Positions 1 to 8,611 of a stretch of DNA of 64,000 nucleotides are shown here, piece by piece; position 1 is the first letter of the stretch; each line of letters begins with the position of its first letter. A program made the position numbers and the translations under genes. This stretch comes from Anammoximicrobium sp032229885 (lineage in GTDB: Bacteria; Planctomycetota; Planctomycetia; Pirellulales; Pirellulaceae): contig JAVYAJ010000283.1 of assembly GCA_032229885.1 (NCBI GenBank), positions 1 through 64,000 on the forward strand. The letters run 5' to 3'. A model generated the notes under the pieces. That model saw only the letters and a list, made by a program, of their open reading frames with translations. It ran no database searches and was not told where the DNA came from.

Positions 1-642
1 CTACTGCAAGCACAAGATGTAATCATTCAACAACTTAACGCTGTCGCTGTCTGAAAAACATTGTCGAAAAGTTCACGATGTTTGAGGTTAGTAGTGCAGA
101 GACGGCAGAGAAGATGGGAAGGGAGCGCAGACACGTACATCTGCGAAATACGCCGCCAAGCCGTCGATCGATTCAGCAGCGTCGAGAGTTCGCGCGTTGG
201 TTTAGGACGACATTTATCGCCTCTGTTGTCTACCTGATTTTCCCGCAAGGCCGCACGATTGGGCACGCGGTTGACCGTGATGCGCAACGCGAGACGCGAG
301 CGAGGGAGTAAGCACGGTTTGAGAAATAGTTGTCCGATATCCCCACGCCTTTCCGAGAAGAGGCCAGGGCTGGCGCGGCCAAAAATCCGGAAACTACGGA
401 GTTTAGGCGAAATTGGTTTTGCAAGGCTGTCGCGCAACACGGACGGCCGAAATCGTCTTGGCCGAAGGCCAGCATCAACGTGCCACTTCCGCCCGCATGA
501 ATATGGCCGTCGCGCGCGGCGCACGATGCGGTGCGAGGCGGCGAGTCAAGCGGATTCTTGATCGCCGATCGTTGACAAGACGCTCGCCCTGCGCGGCCCG
601 GAGGGCGTGTTTGTCGGACGCCGTTCCGCGGCAGGCCGCCTG
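1..642. other. Gene-free stretch upstream of rsfS
   Basis: I see no credible coding region here; the open frames are arginine-rich and show no domain. Two small pieces stand out. Positions 2-23 nearly duplicate 15831-15852. Positions 97-114 contain a cagagacggcagag run resembling the cgcagaggcgcagaa run at 15806-15819. Both look like eroded copies of a dispersed intergenic repeat. The remaining bases show nothing I can name. Confidence 0.5.
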
Positions 643-671
643 ATGACAATCAGCGATGGCGCTCGTATAAT
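643..671 (+). promoter_or_regulatory. Sigma70-type promoter for rsfS-argS
   Basis: ATGACA at 643-648 and a perfect TATAAT at 666-671 are separated by 17 bases. The pair lies about 130 bases upstream of the chosen rsfS start and faces the right way. It is one of the best promoter matches in the window. It was found by eye and the transcription start is not known. Confidence 0.6.
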
Positions 672-798
672 ACGACGCGGACCGGGCGAACGTCGATCGC
701 CCCAAGCGCATCGCCCGGGATTTGAAGCGTTCGGAAATTGGTCGTCTCCAGGTTCCGCGGCAGGCGCCCGCGGGGCTTTAGCAACAGGAAAGGGTGGC

Positions 799-1212
799 GT
801 GGCACGGACAAAAACGAAATCCGCGGCGAGCCTGTCGGCGGCTCGGTCATCCGGCCTGGAACTGGCCCTGGCGGCGGCGCGGACGGCGGCGGAGAACAAC
901 GGGCGCGATCTGCTGGTGCTGGATCTTCGCGCATTGACAGCGATCTTTGACTATTTTGTCATCGCCACCGGGACCAGTCGCCGCCAACTGCACGCGATGA
1001 GCGAAGAGATCGACCGCGTGCTGCAGGACGAGATGGGTGATCGGCGGCTCGGGATCGAAGGCTACGTCGAAAGCCGCTGGATCGTCCTCGATTATGGCAA
1101 CGTTGTGATCCACCTGTTCGACGACGAAGCCCGCGGCTTCTATGACTTGGAAAACCTGTGGGCCGAAGCCCAACGCGTCGATTTGACCGCTGCGCTGGCG
1201 GATATCCGATAA
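799..1212 (+). CDS. rsfS: Ribosomal silencing factor RsfS
   Basis: RsfS (Iojap/YbeB family) binds ribosomal protein L14 and blocks joining of the 30S and 50S subunits, lowering translation in slow growth. The 137-residue product carries the family core: DYFVIATGTSRRQ around residue 50, then an EGY...W.VLDYGNVVIHLF segment and the final FYDLENLW near residue 115. I chose the GTG at 799 because AGGAAAGGG lies a few bases upstream and because the reading frame before it (open from 607) is arginine-rich without homology. argS follows 13 bases downstream, so the two are probably cotranscribed from the promoter at 643-671. The family call is firm; the exact start is less certain. Confidence 0.9.
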   Translation: MARTKTKSAASLSAARSSGLELALAAARTAAENNGRDLLVLDLRALTAIFDYFVIATGTSRRQLHAMSEEIDRVLQDEMGDRRLGIEGYVESRWIVLDYGNVVIHLFDDEARGFYDLENLWAEAQRVDLTAALADIR

Positions 1213-1225
1213 CGAACGCTCATCC

Positions 1226-3199
1226 ATGAATATCCTCTCGGAACTGCGACTTCGCTTTCGCACCGCTTTGGCGTCGTTGATCGACGACCCGGATGAAGTG
1301 CTGGACCTGATCCGGCCGGCGCAGGACCTCCGCTTTGGCGACTATCAGGCCAACTGCGCCATGTCGCTGGGCAAACGGCTGAGTCAGACGCCGCGCACCG
1401 TCGCCGCGGCGATTGTCGAACGGCTGGACGTGGCCGACCTGTGTGACGCGCCCGAGATCGCCGGCCCGGGCTTCATCAACCTGCGGCTCAAGGACGCCTG
1501 GCTCGCGCAGCGATTGGCCGAATCCGCCGCCGACTCGCGATTGGGCGTGGCGGGCGTCGAACGTCCGCGAACCTATGTCATCGATTACTCGTCGCCCAAT
1601 GTGGCCAAACCGATGCATGTCGGCCATATCCGTTCGACGGTCATCGGTGACGCCGTCGCGCGGATCCTGCGATTCCTCGGCCACCGCGTGATCACCGACA
1701 ATCATCTGGGCGACTGGGGCACGCAGTTCGGCATGATCATCTATGGCTATAAGCACTTTCGCGACCAGGCTGCGTACCAGCGCGAGCCGGTCGCGGAACT
1801 GGCTCGGCTGTACAAGCTCGTGCACCAGTTGGTGGATTACCGCAACACCGAGGCCAAACTACCGGACCTGGAACGACAGGTCGCCGAACGCCAGGCCGCG
1901 CTGGACGCGCAGCGCGACGCGCCGGTCGAGGAGGATAAACAGGCGCGCAAAAAAGCTGAAAAGAACTGGCGCAGACTCGAGTCCCAGGTGCAAGAGGCGC
2001 GTGACGAACTGGAGGCCGCCCGGCGTCGACGCCAGCAAATCGAACAGTCGCCGACGCTCGCGTCTTTGGCGTCCCAGCATCCCGATATCGCCGCGGCGGT
2101 GCTCGAAGAGACAGCCCGATTGCACGCCGGCGACGCCGAGAACAGGGCGCTCTGGCACGAGTTTCTGCCGTGCTGTCGGCAGGACATCCAGCGGATCTAC
2201 GACCGGTTGGACATCCGCTTTGACCACGAGTACGGCGAGAGCTTCTACCAGGACCGACTGGCGGGCGTGGTCGCCGAGCTCCGCGAGCGCGGATCGGCCG
2301 TGGACAGCGACGGCGCGGTGTGCGTGTTCCTAGATGGATTTGATGCGCCGATGATCATCCAGAAACGCGACGGCGCGTACCTGTATGCGACGACGGATCT
2401 GGCGACGATCGAATACCGCATGCAGGCTTGGCGGCCGGATGCGATCCTGTACGTGGTCGATCACCGGCAGAGCGAGCACTTCGAAAAGCTGTTCTTGGTC
2501 GCGCGGCGTTGGGGTTACTCGCAGGTCGAACTACGGCACATCAGCTTCGGAACGGTGATGGGCGAAGACGGCAAGCCATATAAAACCCGCTCGGGCGACA
2601 CCGTCGGTTTGGAGGGGCTGCTCGACGAGGCCGTCGCCAAAGCGCACGGCGTAGTGTCGGCCAACGACGACGCCAAACCGGGCGGGCCGGAACTGAGCGC
2701 CGACGAACGGCGCCATATCGCCAACGTGGTGGGACATGCCGCGATCAAGTATGCGGACCTGTCTCAGAACCGAGTCAGCGATTATGTGTTCAGCTTCGAT
2801 AAAATGGTCGCGTTGGAGGGCAACACGGCTACGTACATGCAGTACTGCTATGCACGGACGCAGAGCATCTTTGCCAAGGGGCAGGTCGATCGCGACGCGT
2901 TGCGGGCCGCGGACCAGCCATGGAGCGTCGAGCATCCGGCGGAACGTGCGTTGGCGATCCGGCTGTTGCAGTTCGACGAAGCCCTGCAGGACGCGACCGC
3001 CGACTTTCGCCCCAGCCAGTTGACCGGCTATCTATTCGATGTGGGCAAGTGCTTCTCCGAATTCTACCACCAATGTCCCGTGCTGAGCGCGGAGCGACCG
3101 GCACAACGCACCAGCCGGCTGGCGCTATGCGACCTGACGGGGCGGACGATTCGCCAGGGCTTGGATCTGCTCGGCATTCGGGTGGTCGACAAGATGTGA
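1226..3199 (+). CDS. argS: Arginyl-tRNA synthetase
   Basis: Class I aminoacyl-tRNA synthetase that charges tRNA-Arg with arginine using ATP in the cytoplasm. The 657-residue protein has the N-terminal Arg-tRNA recognition domain, the HIGH-type signature as HVGH at residues 131-134 (preceded by SSPNVAKPM), the KMSKS-equivalent KPYKTRSGDT near residue 450, and an alpha-helical anticodon-binding C-terminus that appears complete. An unusually charged Glu/Arg/Lys/Gln-rich stretch around residues 215-280 looks like a coiled-coil insertion in the catalytic domain, making this longer than typical bacterial ArgS of roughly 550-580 residues. No strong Shine-Dalgarno is visible; the 13-base gap after rsfS suggests translational coupling. 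Confidence 0.95.
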   Translation: MNILSELRLRFRTALASLIDDPDEVLDLIRPAQDLRFGDYQANCAMSLGKRLSQTPRTVAAAIVERLDVADLCDAPEIAGPGFINLRLKDAWLAQRLAESAADSRLGVAGVERPRTYVIDYSSPNVAKPMHVGHIRSTVIGDAVARILRFLGHRVITDNHLGDWGTQFGMIIYGYKHFRDQAAYQREPVAELARLYKLVHQLVDYRNTEAKLPDLERQVAERQAALDAQRDAPVEEDKQARKKAEKNWRRLESQVQEARDELEAARRRRQQIEQSPTLASLASQHPDIAAAVLEETARLHAGDAENRALWHEFLPCCRQDIQRIYDRLDIRFDHEYGESFYQDRLAGVVAELRERGSAVDSDGAVCVFLDGFDAPMIIQKRDGAYLYATTDLATIEYRMQAWRPDAILYVVDHRQSEHFEKLFLVARRWGYSQVELRHISFGTVMGEDGKPYKTRSGDTVGLEGLLDEAVAKAHGVVSANDDAKPGGPELSADERRHIANVVGHAAIKYADLSQNRVSDYVFSFDKMVALEGNTATYMQYCYARTQSIFAKGQVDRDALRAADQPWSVEHPAERALAIRLLQFDEALQDATADFRPSQLTGYLFDVGKCFSEFYHQCPVLSAERPAQRTSRLALCDLTGRTIRQGLDLLGIRVVDKM

Positions 3200-3618
3200 C
3201 CGCGGGATCGGACGAGAGATCACGACGGCCGGATGCGATCGGATCGCTGTCGTCGCACCGAACGCTGTTCCACCGGACCAGCGGCCGCGAACCGGCCGGC
3301 GCAGAACCTGCAGCCCGTGAATCGCGACAGCAACGCCGCGAACGCCCCGTCCGACACGGCGGCGCCGTAGCCTGGCCGGAAGCATGAACATGTTGAAGCC
3401 GAACTCGGCCGAAGGGGCGCGAGCCAACTCCGATCGGCGGGCCTGTTTTGCTTGAGCCTTTGGTTGACATTCGAAAAAAAGCCTGTAAGGATACAGGTAC
3501 TAATCCGGTTTTGCCCTGCTCCGCCGGGCTTGCGTCGTTTTGAATCGAAAGCCGACGATGAGCGCAGGCCGGCGGCAGAGCGCCAAGCCCACGCCCTCTT
3601 TCTTAGGGAGGATCACCG
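3200..3618. other. Spacer between argS and the first DUF1559 gene
   Basis: No gene is supported. A TTGACA at 3464-3469 followed after 16 bases by TAAGGA (3486-3491) is a weak promoter candidate for the DUF1559 gene at 3619. The rest is GC-rich without recognisable structure. Confidence 0.4.
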
Positions 3619-4569
3619 ATGGCTCGACGCGTTCCTGTCTCGTCAGTGCGTGGATTCACGCTGGTCGAACTCTTGGTCGTCATCGCGATCATTGGAATCT
3701 TGGTCGCCTTGTTGCTGCCGGCCATTCAGGCGGCCCGCGAAGCTTCGCGACGCAGCTCGTGCGGAAACAATCTCCGCCAACTGGGGATGGGGCTGCACAA
3801 CTATCACGATTCACTGGGATGTTTTCCGCCGGCGCACACGGTCACGCAAAAAATCACGCCTACTTCCGTGTACGCGGCCGGAAAAACCAACGACGCGTTC
3901 CCTTGGCCGCTGTTTCTTTTCCCGTTTATCGAGCTCGAAGCGCCCCACAGCCAAGTCCGTTGGCATATCCCGTGGGGCGGTGGCGACGATCCGATCATGG
4001 CCATGGCGTTCCCGGTCTTCCAGTGTCCGTCGGACGGCGAGAGCGCGTTCGGACACGCGACGCGGACGCGCAACAGCTATAACGCCAATACGGGGATCGG
4101 CCCGCTGCGCAACATCTATCCGCCCAGCCATACCCCCGGCATCTTTCAACAAGCCAAATCGTTGAAGATGGTCGACATCATCGACGGGACTTCGAACACG
4201 GCCGGGATCTCGGAGATCATCAAGGTTCGCGGCGGCTACGATTATCGGGGCTGCTGGAGCTATATCGAGGGCAACATCTACCAGCACGATCGCACGCCCA
4301 ACACGCGAATTCCGGACGAAATGCGAAACGGCCTCTGCTTGCCAGGCCCGGGCGGAACGCCCGAGTCGAATCTCGAAGCGCCGTGCACGTACACGTATAG
4401 CGACTATGCGACGCGAAAGGTGCTGATGTCCGCTCGCAGTCGCCATCCGGGCGGCGTCCAAGTGTTGATGATGGACGCCTCGGTGCGGTTTGCAAGCGAC
4501 TCGATCGATCTGCAAACCTGGCAGGCGTTGGGCACGCCGTTCGGCCACGAGATTGTTGGAAAATGGTGA
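3619..4569 (+). CDS. DUF1559 prepilin-like protein (copy 1)
   Basis: A 316-residue member of the DUF1559 family that is greatly expanded in planctomycetes; its function is unknown. Residues 11-34 form a type IV prepilin leader and membrane helix (RGFTLVELLVVIAIIGILVA) with the Gly-Phe cleavage point and Glu at +5, so a prepilin peptidase should process it. The DUF1559 body follows (LHNYHD, DGTSNT). Near the C-terminus the usual H-x9-DG motif is present as HPGGVQVLMMDAS, with Ser in place of Gly. An excellent AGGGAGGA ribosome-binding site precedes the ATG. A transthyretin-like lipoprotein gene follows 626 bases downstream. Confidence 0.9.
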   Translation: MARRVPVSSVRGFTLVELLVVIAIIGILVALLLPAIQAAREASRRSSCGNNLRQLGMGLHNYHDSLGCFPPAHTVTQKITPTSVYAAGKTNDAFPWPLFLFPFIELEAPHSQVRWHIPWGGGDDPIMAMAFPVFQCPSDGESAFGHATRTRNSYNANTGIGPLRNIYPPSHTPGIFQQAKSLKMVDIIDGTSNTAGISEIIKVRGGYDYRGCWSYIEGNIYQHDRTPNTRIPDEMRNGLCLPGPGGTPESNLEAPCTYTYSDYATRKVLMSARSRHPGGVQVLMMDASVRFASDSIDLQTWQALGTPFGHEIVGKW

Positions 4570-5195
4570 TGATGGGCGCGGGCCGCGCGTCTGTTTCCTA
4601 CGACGCGGTGGACGACGGCGCAGTCCAGCGCGCGACGCTGGTTCAGGCCGATGCCATGATTCGCCAGAGGATACACTCCCCGTGGCAACCGATCATCTCC
4701 GTTTGGCTGTGCGCCGGAGAGACTGACTGCGCAAACGTCGAGTCGTATGCGGGAACGTTGAGCCGAGGTCGTCGAAGCTGCGCAGTTCCACCGGCGACCG
4801 ATGTTTGCCAATAACGCGTCCCGGATGGGACGAGCACGGCGTACTTTGCGGACGGTCGGAATCCCGGAGAATGCGGGTGCGCACGGCTTCGAGCACTTTG
4901 TGGCACACCTTCACGCTGCGGCGACGGACGGCGACTGGCGCCCAGCATGCACGGCTTGGCCGCGACGCCGAGCTGCGCTCGTCGTACGCCTTCGGCATAC
5001 GGTCGAGAAACGCGCAACTTCGGCGCCCGCAGTCGGGCCAGCCGGGTTTTATTCGAAACGGCGCAAGGCTATCGATAGAATCGGGCAGTGAAAGTCGACC
5101 GGAGACGATCCACGGAGCCGATGTGGCGATGACGCTCGGGCACGGCGCGCGTGTTTTATGAACGGGAGCTGTTTTTCGTAGAAAGAACCGGTAGT
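4570..5195. other. Spacer without supported gene
   Basis: About 620 bases between the first DUF1559 gene and its neighbouring lipoprotein gene. Open frames on both strands lack signal peptides, domains and good ribosome-binding sites. I see no terminator and no clear promoter. Confidence 0.4.
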
Positions 5196-5651
5196 ATGGC
5201 TGCACGAAGCGTGGGATGGGCTGCGGCGCTGGCGATGGCCGCGGCGGCGGGCCTCGTCGGATGTGGCGGCGGCGACGGACTGAATCGTGTCGAGATTCGT
5301 GGAACCGTGAGCTTCGACGGCGCGCCGCTGGAAACCGGCTCGATCGCATTCATTCCCGATGGGGGGACGAGCGCGCCGTCGGTCGGAGGCGCCATCAAGG
5401 ACGGCAAGTTTCATTTGCCTCGCGCCCAGGGGCCGGTCGTCGGTACGTACAAGGTCATGATCCAAGCGTCGCGAAAGACGGGGCGCCAGATCGTCGCCGG
5501 CGAAGGCGCGAACGATCCGAACGCCATGGTCGACGAGGTTGAAATGTTCATCCCGGAGAAGTACAACAGCAAGACCGAGTTGACGGCTCAAGTCGGTCCG
5601 GACACCGGCCCGTTGGCTTTCGACCTGCTGGGGCAGACCGAGCCGAAATAG
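5196..5651 (+). CDS. Transthyretin-like lipoprotein
   Basis: A 151-residue predicted lipoprotein. The N-terminus is a hydrophobic alanine-rich signal ending in the lipobox GLVGC near residue 20. It is followed by a small beta-sandwich typical of carboxypeptidase-regulatory or transthyretin-like planctomycete lipoproteins: VRGTVSFDG-type start (here IRGTVSFDGAPLETGSIAF), a Gly-x-Tyr-x-Val strand (GTYKVMI) and an IPEKYN...L element near the end. ATG 5196 is preferred because it gives a proper signal peptide; an in-frame ATG at 5151 would add 15 polar residues. Such proteins are commonly found beside DUF1559 genes. The role is unknown; outer-membrane or periplasmic location is inferred. Confidence 0.75.
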   Translation: MAARSVGWAAALAMAAAAGLVGCGGGDGLNRVEIRGTVSFDGAPLETGSIAFIPDGGTSAPSVGGAIKDGKFHLPRAQGPVVGTYKVMIQASRKTGRQIVAGEGANDPNAMVDEVEMFIPEKYNSKTELTAQVGPDTGPLAFDLLGQTEPK

Positions 5652-5819
5652 TCGAGCGGCGCATGGCCGCCCGGACGCGCCGGCCCGAGGCTCGTGGCTG
5701 CGGCATCCTGCCGCAAAGGACGACGCGGCTGCTCGTGCGCGTCTGTCCGGGGCTGTGAATCGTTGGCAAGAGTTGCGATTGGCACTGGTATCTCAAACTG
5801 CACGGAAAGGGAAGAATTC

Positions 5820-6644
5820 ATGGGAAAGGTCGCATTTGGCTTGAACCTGGAAGCGACTCGACATCACGACAAGCCATTCGAGTGGGGACTCGACCAGGCT
5901 GCGGAGATGGGGTACGAGTACGTCGAGCCGATGGTCCACTTTGGCCGCGAACTGATGAGCGAGGCGGGATATTTTCACACCGTATCGTTGTTGAACGATC
6001 CGATGGTGATCCGCGAGATGTGCGACAAGCGAGGCCTCAAGATCTCGGCGCTGTCGGCGCACGGCCCCTTGGGCAGACCGGATTACCATGGCGAATACCT
6101 CAAGATGGCCATTCGAGCAGCGGCCGAATGCGGTGCGCCGGTGGTCAACACTGACGAGGGCATCAAGGCGCCGTGGACGACCGAGGCGGAGGATTTTGTG
6201 CTGATGCGGTACACGCTGCGCGAAGCGGCGTTTGTCGCCGAGCGGCGGGGCGTGCTGATCGGCCTCGAATGCCACGCCCAGTATTCCCAGACCCCCGAAG
6301 GGCTCGACCGCATCTACAACCTCGTTGATTCGCCGGCGATCGGGATCAACCTCGACACGGGCAACGCCTATCTGGCCGGCCAGGATCCGTACAAGTGGCT
6401 GGAACGCGTCGCCGATCGGCTGGTCCATTTGCACGCAAAAGACATCAGCATCGAGCACTCGGACGCCGAACGCGGCAAGGTCACCGGAACCCCCGTCGGT
6501 TGTGCGTGCGGCGATGGCGTGTTGGATTGGTCGCGGATCATCGAGATCTGCCGCCGCGCGCCGCGCGATATCGTGCTGTCCGTCGAGTGCGGCACGATCG
6601 ACCAGGCGCGTCGCAGCCTAGTACACCTGAAATCGTTGGTCTAA
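5820..6644 (+). CDS. Sugar phosphate isomerase/epimerase family protein
   Basis: A 274-residue TIM-barrel protein of the xylose isomerase-like (AP endonuclease 2) superfamily. Visible landmarks are the N-terminal FEWGLDQAAEMGYEYVEP strand-helix, ALSAHGPLG, a glutamate in LIGLECHAQYS, NLDTGNAYL, the metal-ligand type VHLHAKD near residue 205 and LSVECGT near the end. These match the usual divalent-metal site of Glu, Asp, His and Glu. It probably isomerises or epimerises a sugar or keto-sugar; the substrate cannot be told. The start is set by GGAAAGGGAAG upstream of ATG 5820. A Tat-exported oxidoreductase follows, a pairing often seen in planctomycete sugar catabolism. Confidence 0.85.
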   Translation: MGKVAFGLNLEATRHHDKPFEWGLDQAAEMGYEYVEPMVHFGRELMSEAGYFHTVSLLNDPMVIREMCDKRGLKISALSAHGPLGRPDYHGEYLKMAIRAAAECGAPVVNTDEGIKAPWTTEAEDFVLMRYTLREAAFVAERRGVLIGLECHAQYSQTPEGLDRIYNLVDSPAIGINLDTGNAYLAGQDPYKWLERVADRLVHLHAKDISIEHSDAERGKVTGTPVGCACGDGVLDWSRIIEICRRAPRDIVLSVECGTIDQARRSLVHLKSLV

Positions 6645-7057
6645 GCCTGCTTGACGTCCCCCTGCGCGGGCGACAAGCGGGAACGCGGCAGGATGTCGCG
6701 GCCAAGAGGCCGACGCCCGGGACGCGGGTGAACGCGACCCGCCCGGGGCGCGGCAACGCGCGGCCGCGAACCAGATCGAGCAGGTTGCGCGGTTCAGACA
6801 ACGAGCGTTCACCCGGGAAACAAGGCCGTGACCGCGAGGCCGTGACAGCTCGGCGAGGCGCCGCAACCGCCTCGGCCCGCCCTCGCCGCGGGGGCCGGCC
6901 GCCCGTGATGCGCAACGCGAAAGACATTTGGTGCGGCACACGCGGTGCGCCCGCGGCGGTCGATTGCGCCCAGACGCTTGCCCGCCTGCGCGGCGGCTCG
7001 CGTATGGATCTCAGCGGGGACCATCCTGCCACTTTGGACTCTCACACGAGGCGAACC
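6645..7057. other. Spacer without supported gene
   Basis: About 410 very GC-rich bases. The frame of the downstream oxidoreductase stays open back to 6395, but that extension overlaps the preceding gene, is arginine-rich and lacks any domain, so I treat it as non-coding. No promoter or terminator stands out. Confidence 0.4.
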
Positions 7058-8389
7058 ATGAAGCAGAACATCTCTCGGCGGCGTTTCTTGACGAGAACGC
7101 TGGCCGTTTCGGCTGCCGGTCCGTTGGTCATTCCGGCAGCGGTCCTGGGCAAGGACGGCGCTCTACCACCCAGCGAACGGATTACGATCGGCGTGTTCGG
7201 CGTGGGCAACCGCGGGCGTCATTCGCTCAGCGCAATGCGCCCGTTGCCCGACCACCAGGTCGTGGCGATCGCCGAGGCGCGTCAGGATCGCGGCGAGAGC
7301 GCGCGGCAGATGGTCGAGCAGTTCTACGCGGGTCGGCTGGGCAAAGAAGCGTATCACGGCTGTACGCTGTACGGCGACTTTCGCGAGATTCTCGCCCGCG
7401 ACGATATCGATGCGGTCTGGGGAACCGTTCCCGACCACTGGCATGGCTGCCTGTATAGCCGAGCGATCGAGGCTGGCAAGGACATCTATGGCGAGAAACC
7501 GCTGACGCGCTGGATCGCGCAGGGCGTCAAGCTAAAGAAAATGATCCCGCGATACGGGACGATTTTCCAGGTGGGCCTGCAACAGCGGAGCGATCCCAAG
7601 TTTCGCCTGGCCTGCAACCTCGCCCGAAACGGCTACCTGGGAAAGATCTCGGAGGTTCAAGTAGCCGTTCCCGGCGGAACCGTGATCCCGTCCGTGCCGC
7701 CGTGCGATCCGCCGGAAGGATTCGACTGGGATATGTGGAGCGGTCCGGCGCCGCTGTTGCCGTTCGATCCGCGCCGCGTCGAGTGGCTCGGCCTGTACAT
7801 GATCTCGCACTACTGCGCAGGGTTCATCACCAACTGGGGCGTCCATCATCTGGACATCGCCGGGTGGGGCATGCCGGAGATCTTCGAGCAGCCGTTCGAG
7901 GTCTCGGGACACGGCGTTCTGCCCGACTCGGGCATGGCCGACACCTGGATTTCGTGGCGCGTCCAGATGCAATACCAAAGCGGGCTGGTGGTGAACTTCT
8001 GCAATTCGGGCAATCCCTACCCGCAGGGCTGCCGCTTTGTCGGGGACGAAGGTTGGGTTCATGTCAACCGCGGCGGGATCAGCGCGAGCGATCCCAAGCT
8101 GCTCGAGATCACCTTGAAGGACACGGACACCCCGCTTCACGCCAGCCCGGCGTGGGGCGACCCGTACACGGCCCATACGGCGGATTTCTTCCGCTCGATG
8201 CGGACTCGAAAGCAGCCGGTCTGTCCGTTGGAACAAGGCCATTACGCGACCACGCTCGGGAACGTATCCGACATCAGCCTGCGGCTGGGTCGAAAGTTGA
8301 AATGGGATCCGCGGAACGACCAGTTCATCGGCGACGATCAGGCGAACTCGATGCTCAGCCGGGCCGAGCGCAGCCCGTGGACCATGTAG
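7058..8389 (+). CDS. Tat-exported Gfo/Idh/MocA family oxidoreductase
   Basis: A 443-residue NAD(P)-dependent dehydrogenase-like protein. It begins with a twin-arginine signal (SRRRFL at residues 6-11, then a hydrophobic stretch to about residue 32), so it is probably exported folded with its cofactor. The Rossmann motif GVFGVGNRGRHS lies near residue 46, the family EKP motif as YGEKPLTRW near residue 148, and the C-terminal alpha/beta domain contains NWGVHHLDIAGWGM. Family members oxidise or rearrange sugars and cyclitols; the substrate is unknown. ATG 7058 was chosen because the Tat signal starts there. A second protein of this class is at 31326-32639. Confidence 0.9.
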   Translation: MKQNISRRRFLTRTLAVSAAGPLVIPAAVLGKDGALPPSERITIGVFGVGNRGRHSLSAMRPLPDHQVVAIAEARQDRGESARQMVEQFYAGRLGKEAYHGCTLYGDFREILARDDIDAVWGTVPDHWHGCLYSRAIEAGKDIYGEKPLTRWIAQGVKLKKMIPRYGTIFQVGLQQRSDPKFRLACNLARNGYLGKISEVQVAVPGGTVIPSVPPCDPPEGFDWDMWSGPAPLLPFDPRRVEWLGLYMISHYCAGFITNWGVHHLDIAGWGMPEIFEQPFEVSGHGVLPDSGMADTWISWRVQMQYQSGLVVNFCNSGNPYPQGCRFVGDEGWVHVNRGGISASDPKLLEITLKDTDTPLHASPAWGDPYTAHTADFFRSMRTRKQPVCPLEQGHYATTLGNVSDISLRLGRKLKWDPRNDQFIGDDQANSMLSRAERSPWTM

Positions 8390-8611
8390 ACCGCGGTTGG
8401 CCCAGCGTTTGTGACCCGGCGACCGGTGCGAGTTCGGCTCGCGCGCGATTCGTTCCGTGCGCGGCGCGCCCGCGACGTGGATGGGCCAGCCTGGATCAGG
8501 GGCAGCGAGGCCTCTGGCGAAAGCATGAAGTGCCGAGCGGCGGACGCCGTGCAAAAGGGGGCTCGTCGGCGACGGGAAAATAAGCTTCCAGCAGAAAAGA
8601 AGAGTTGACTC

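Noticed and set aside
5699..5715. TGCGGCA-TCC-TGCCGCA hairpin as terminator after the first lipoprotein
   Set aside because: The stem is only 7 base pairs and no T-run follows; it may be incidental in this GC-rich DNA.
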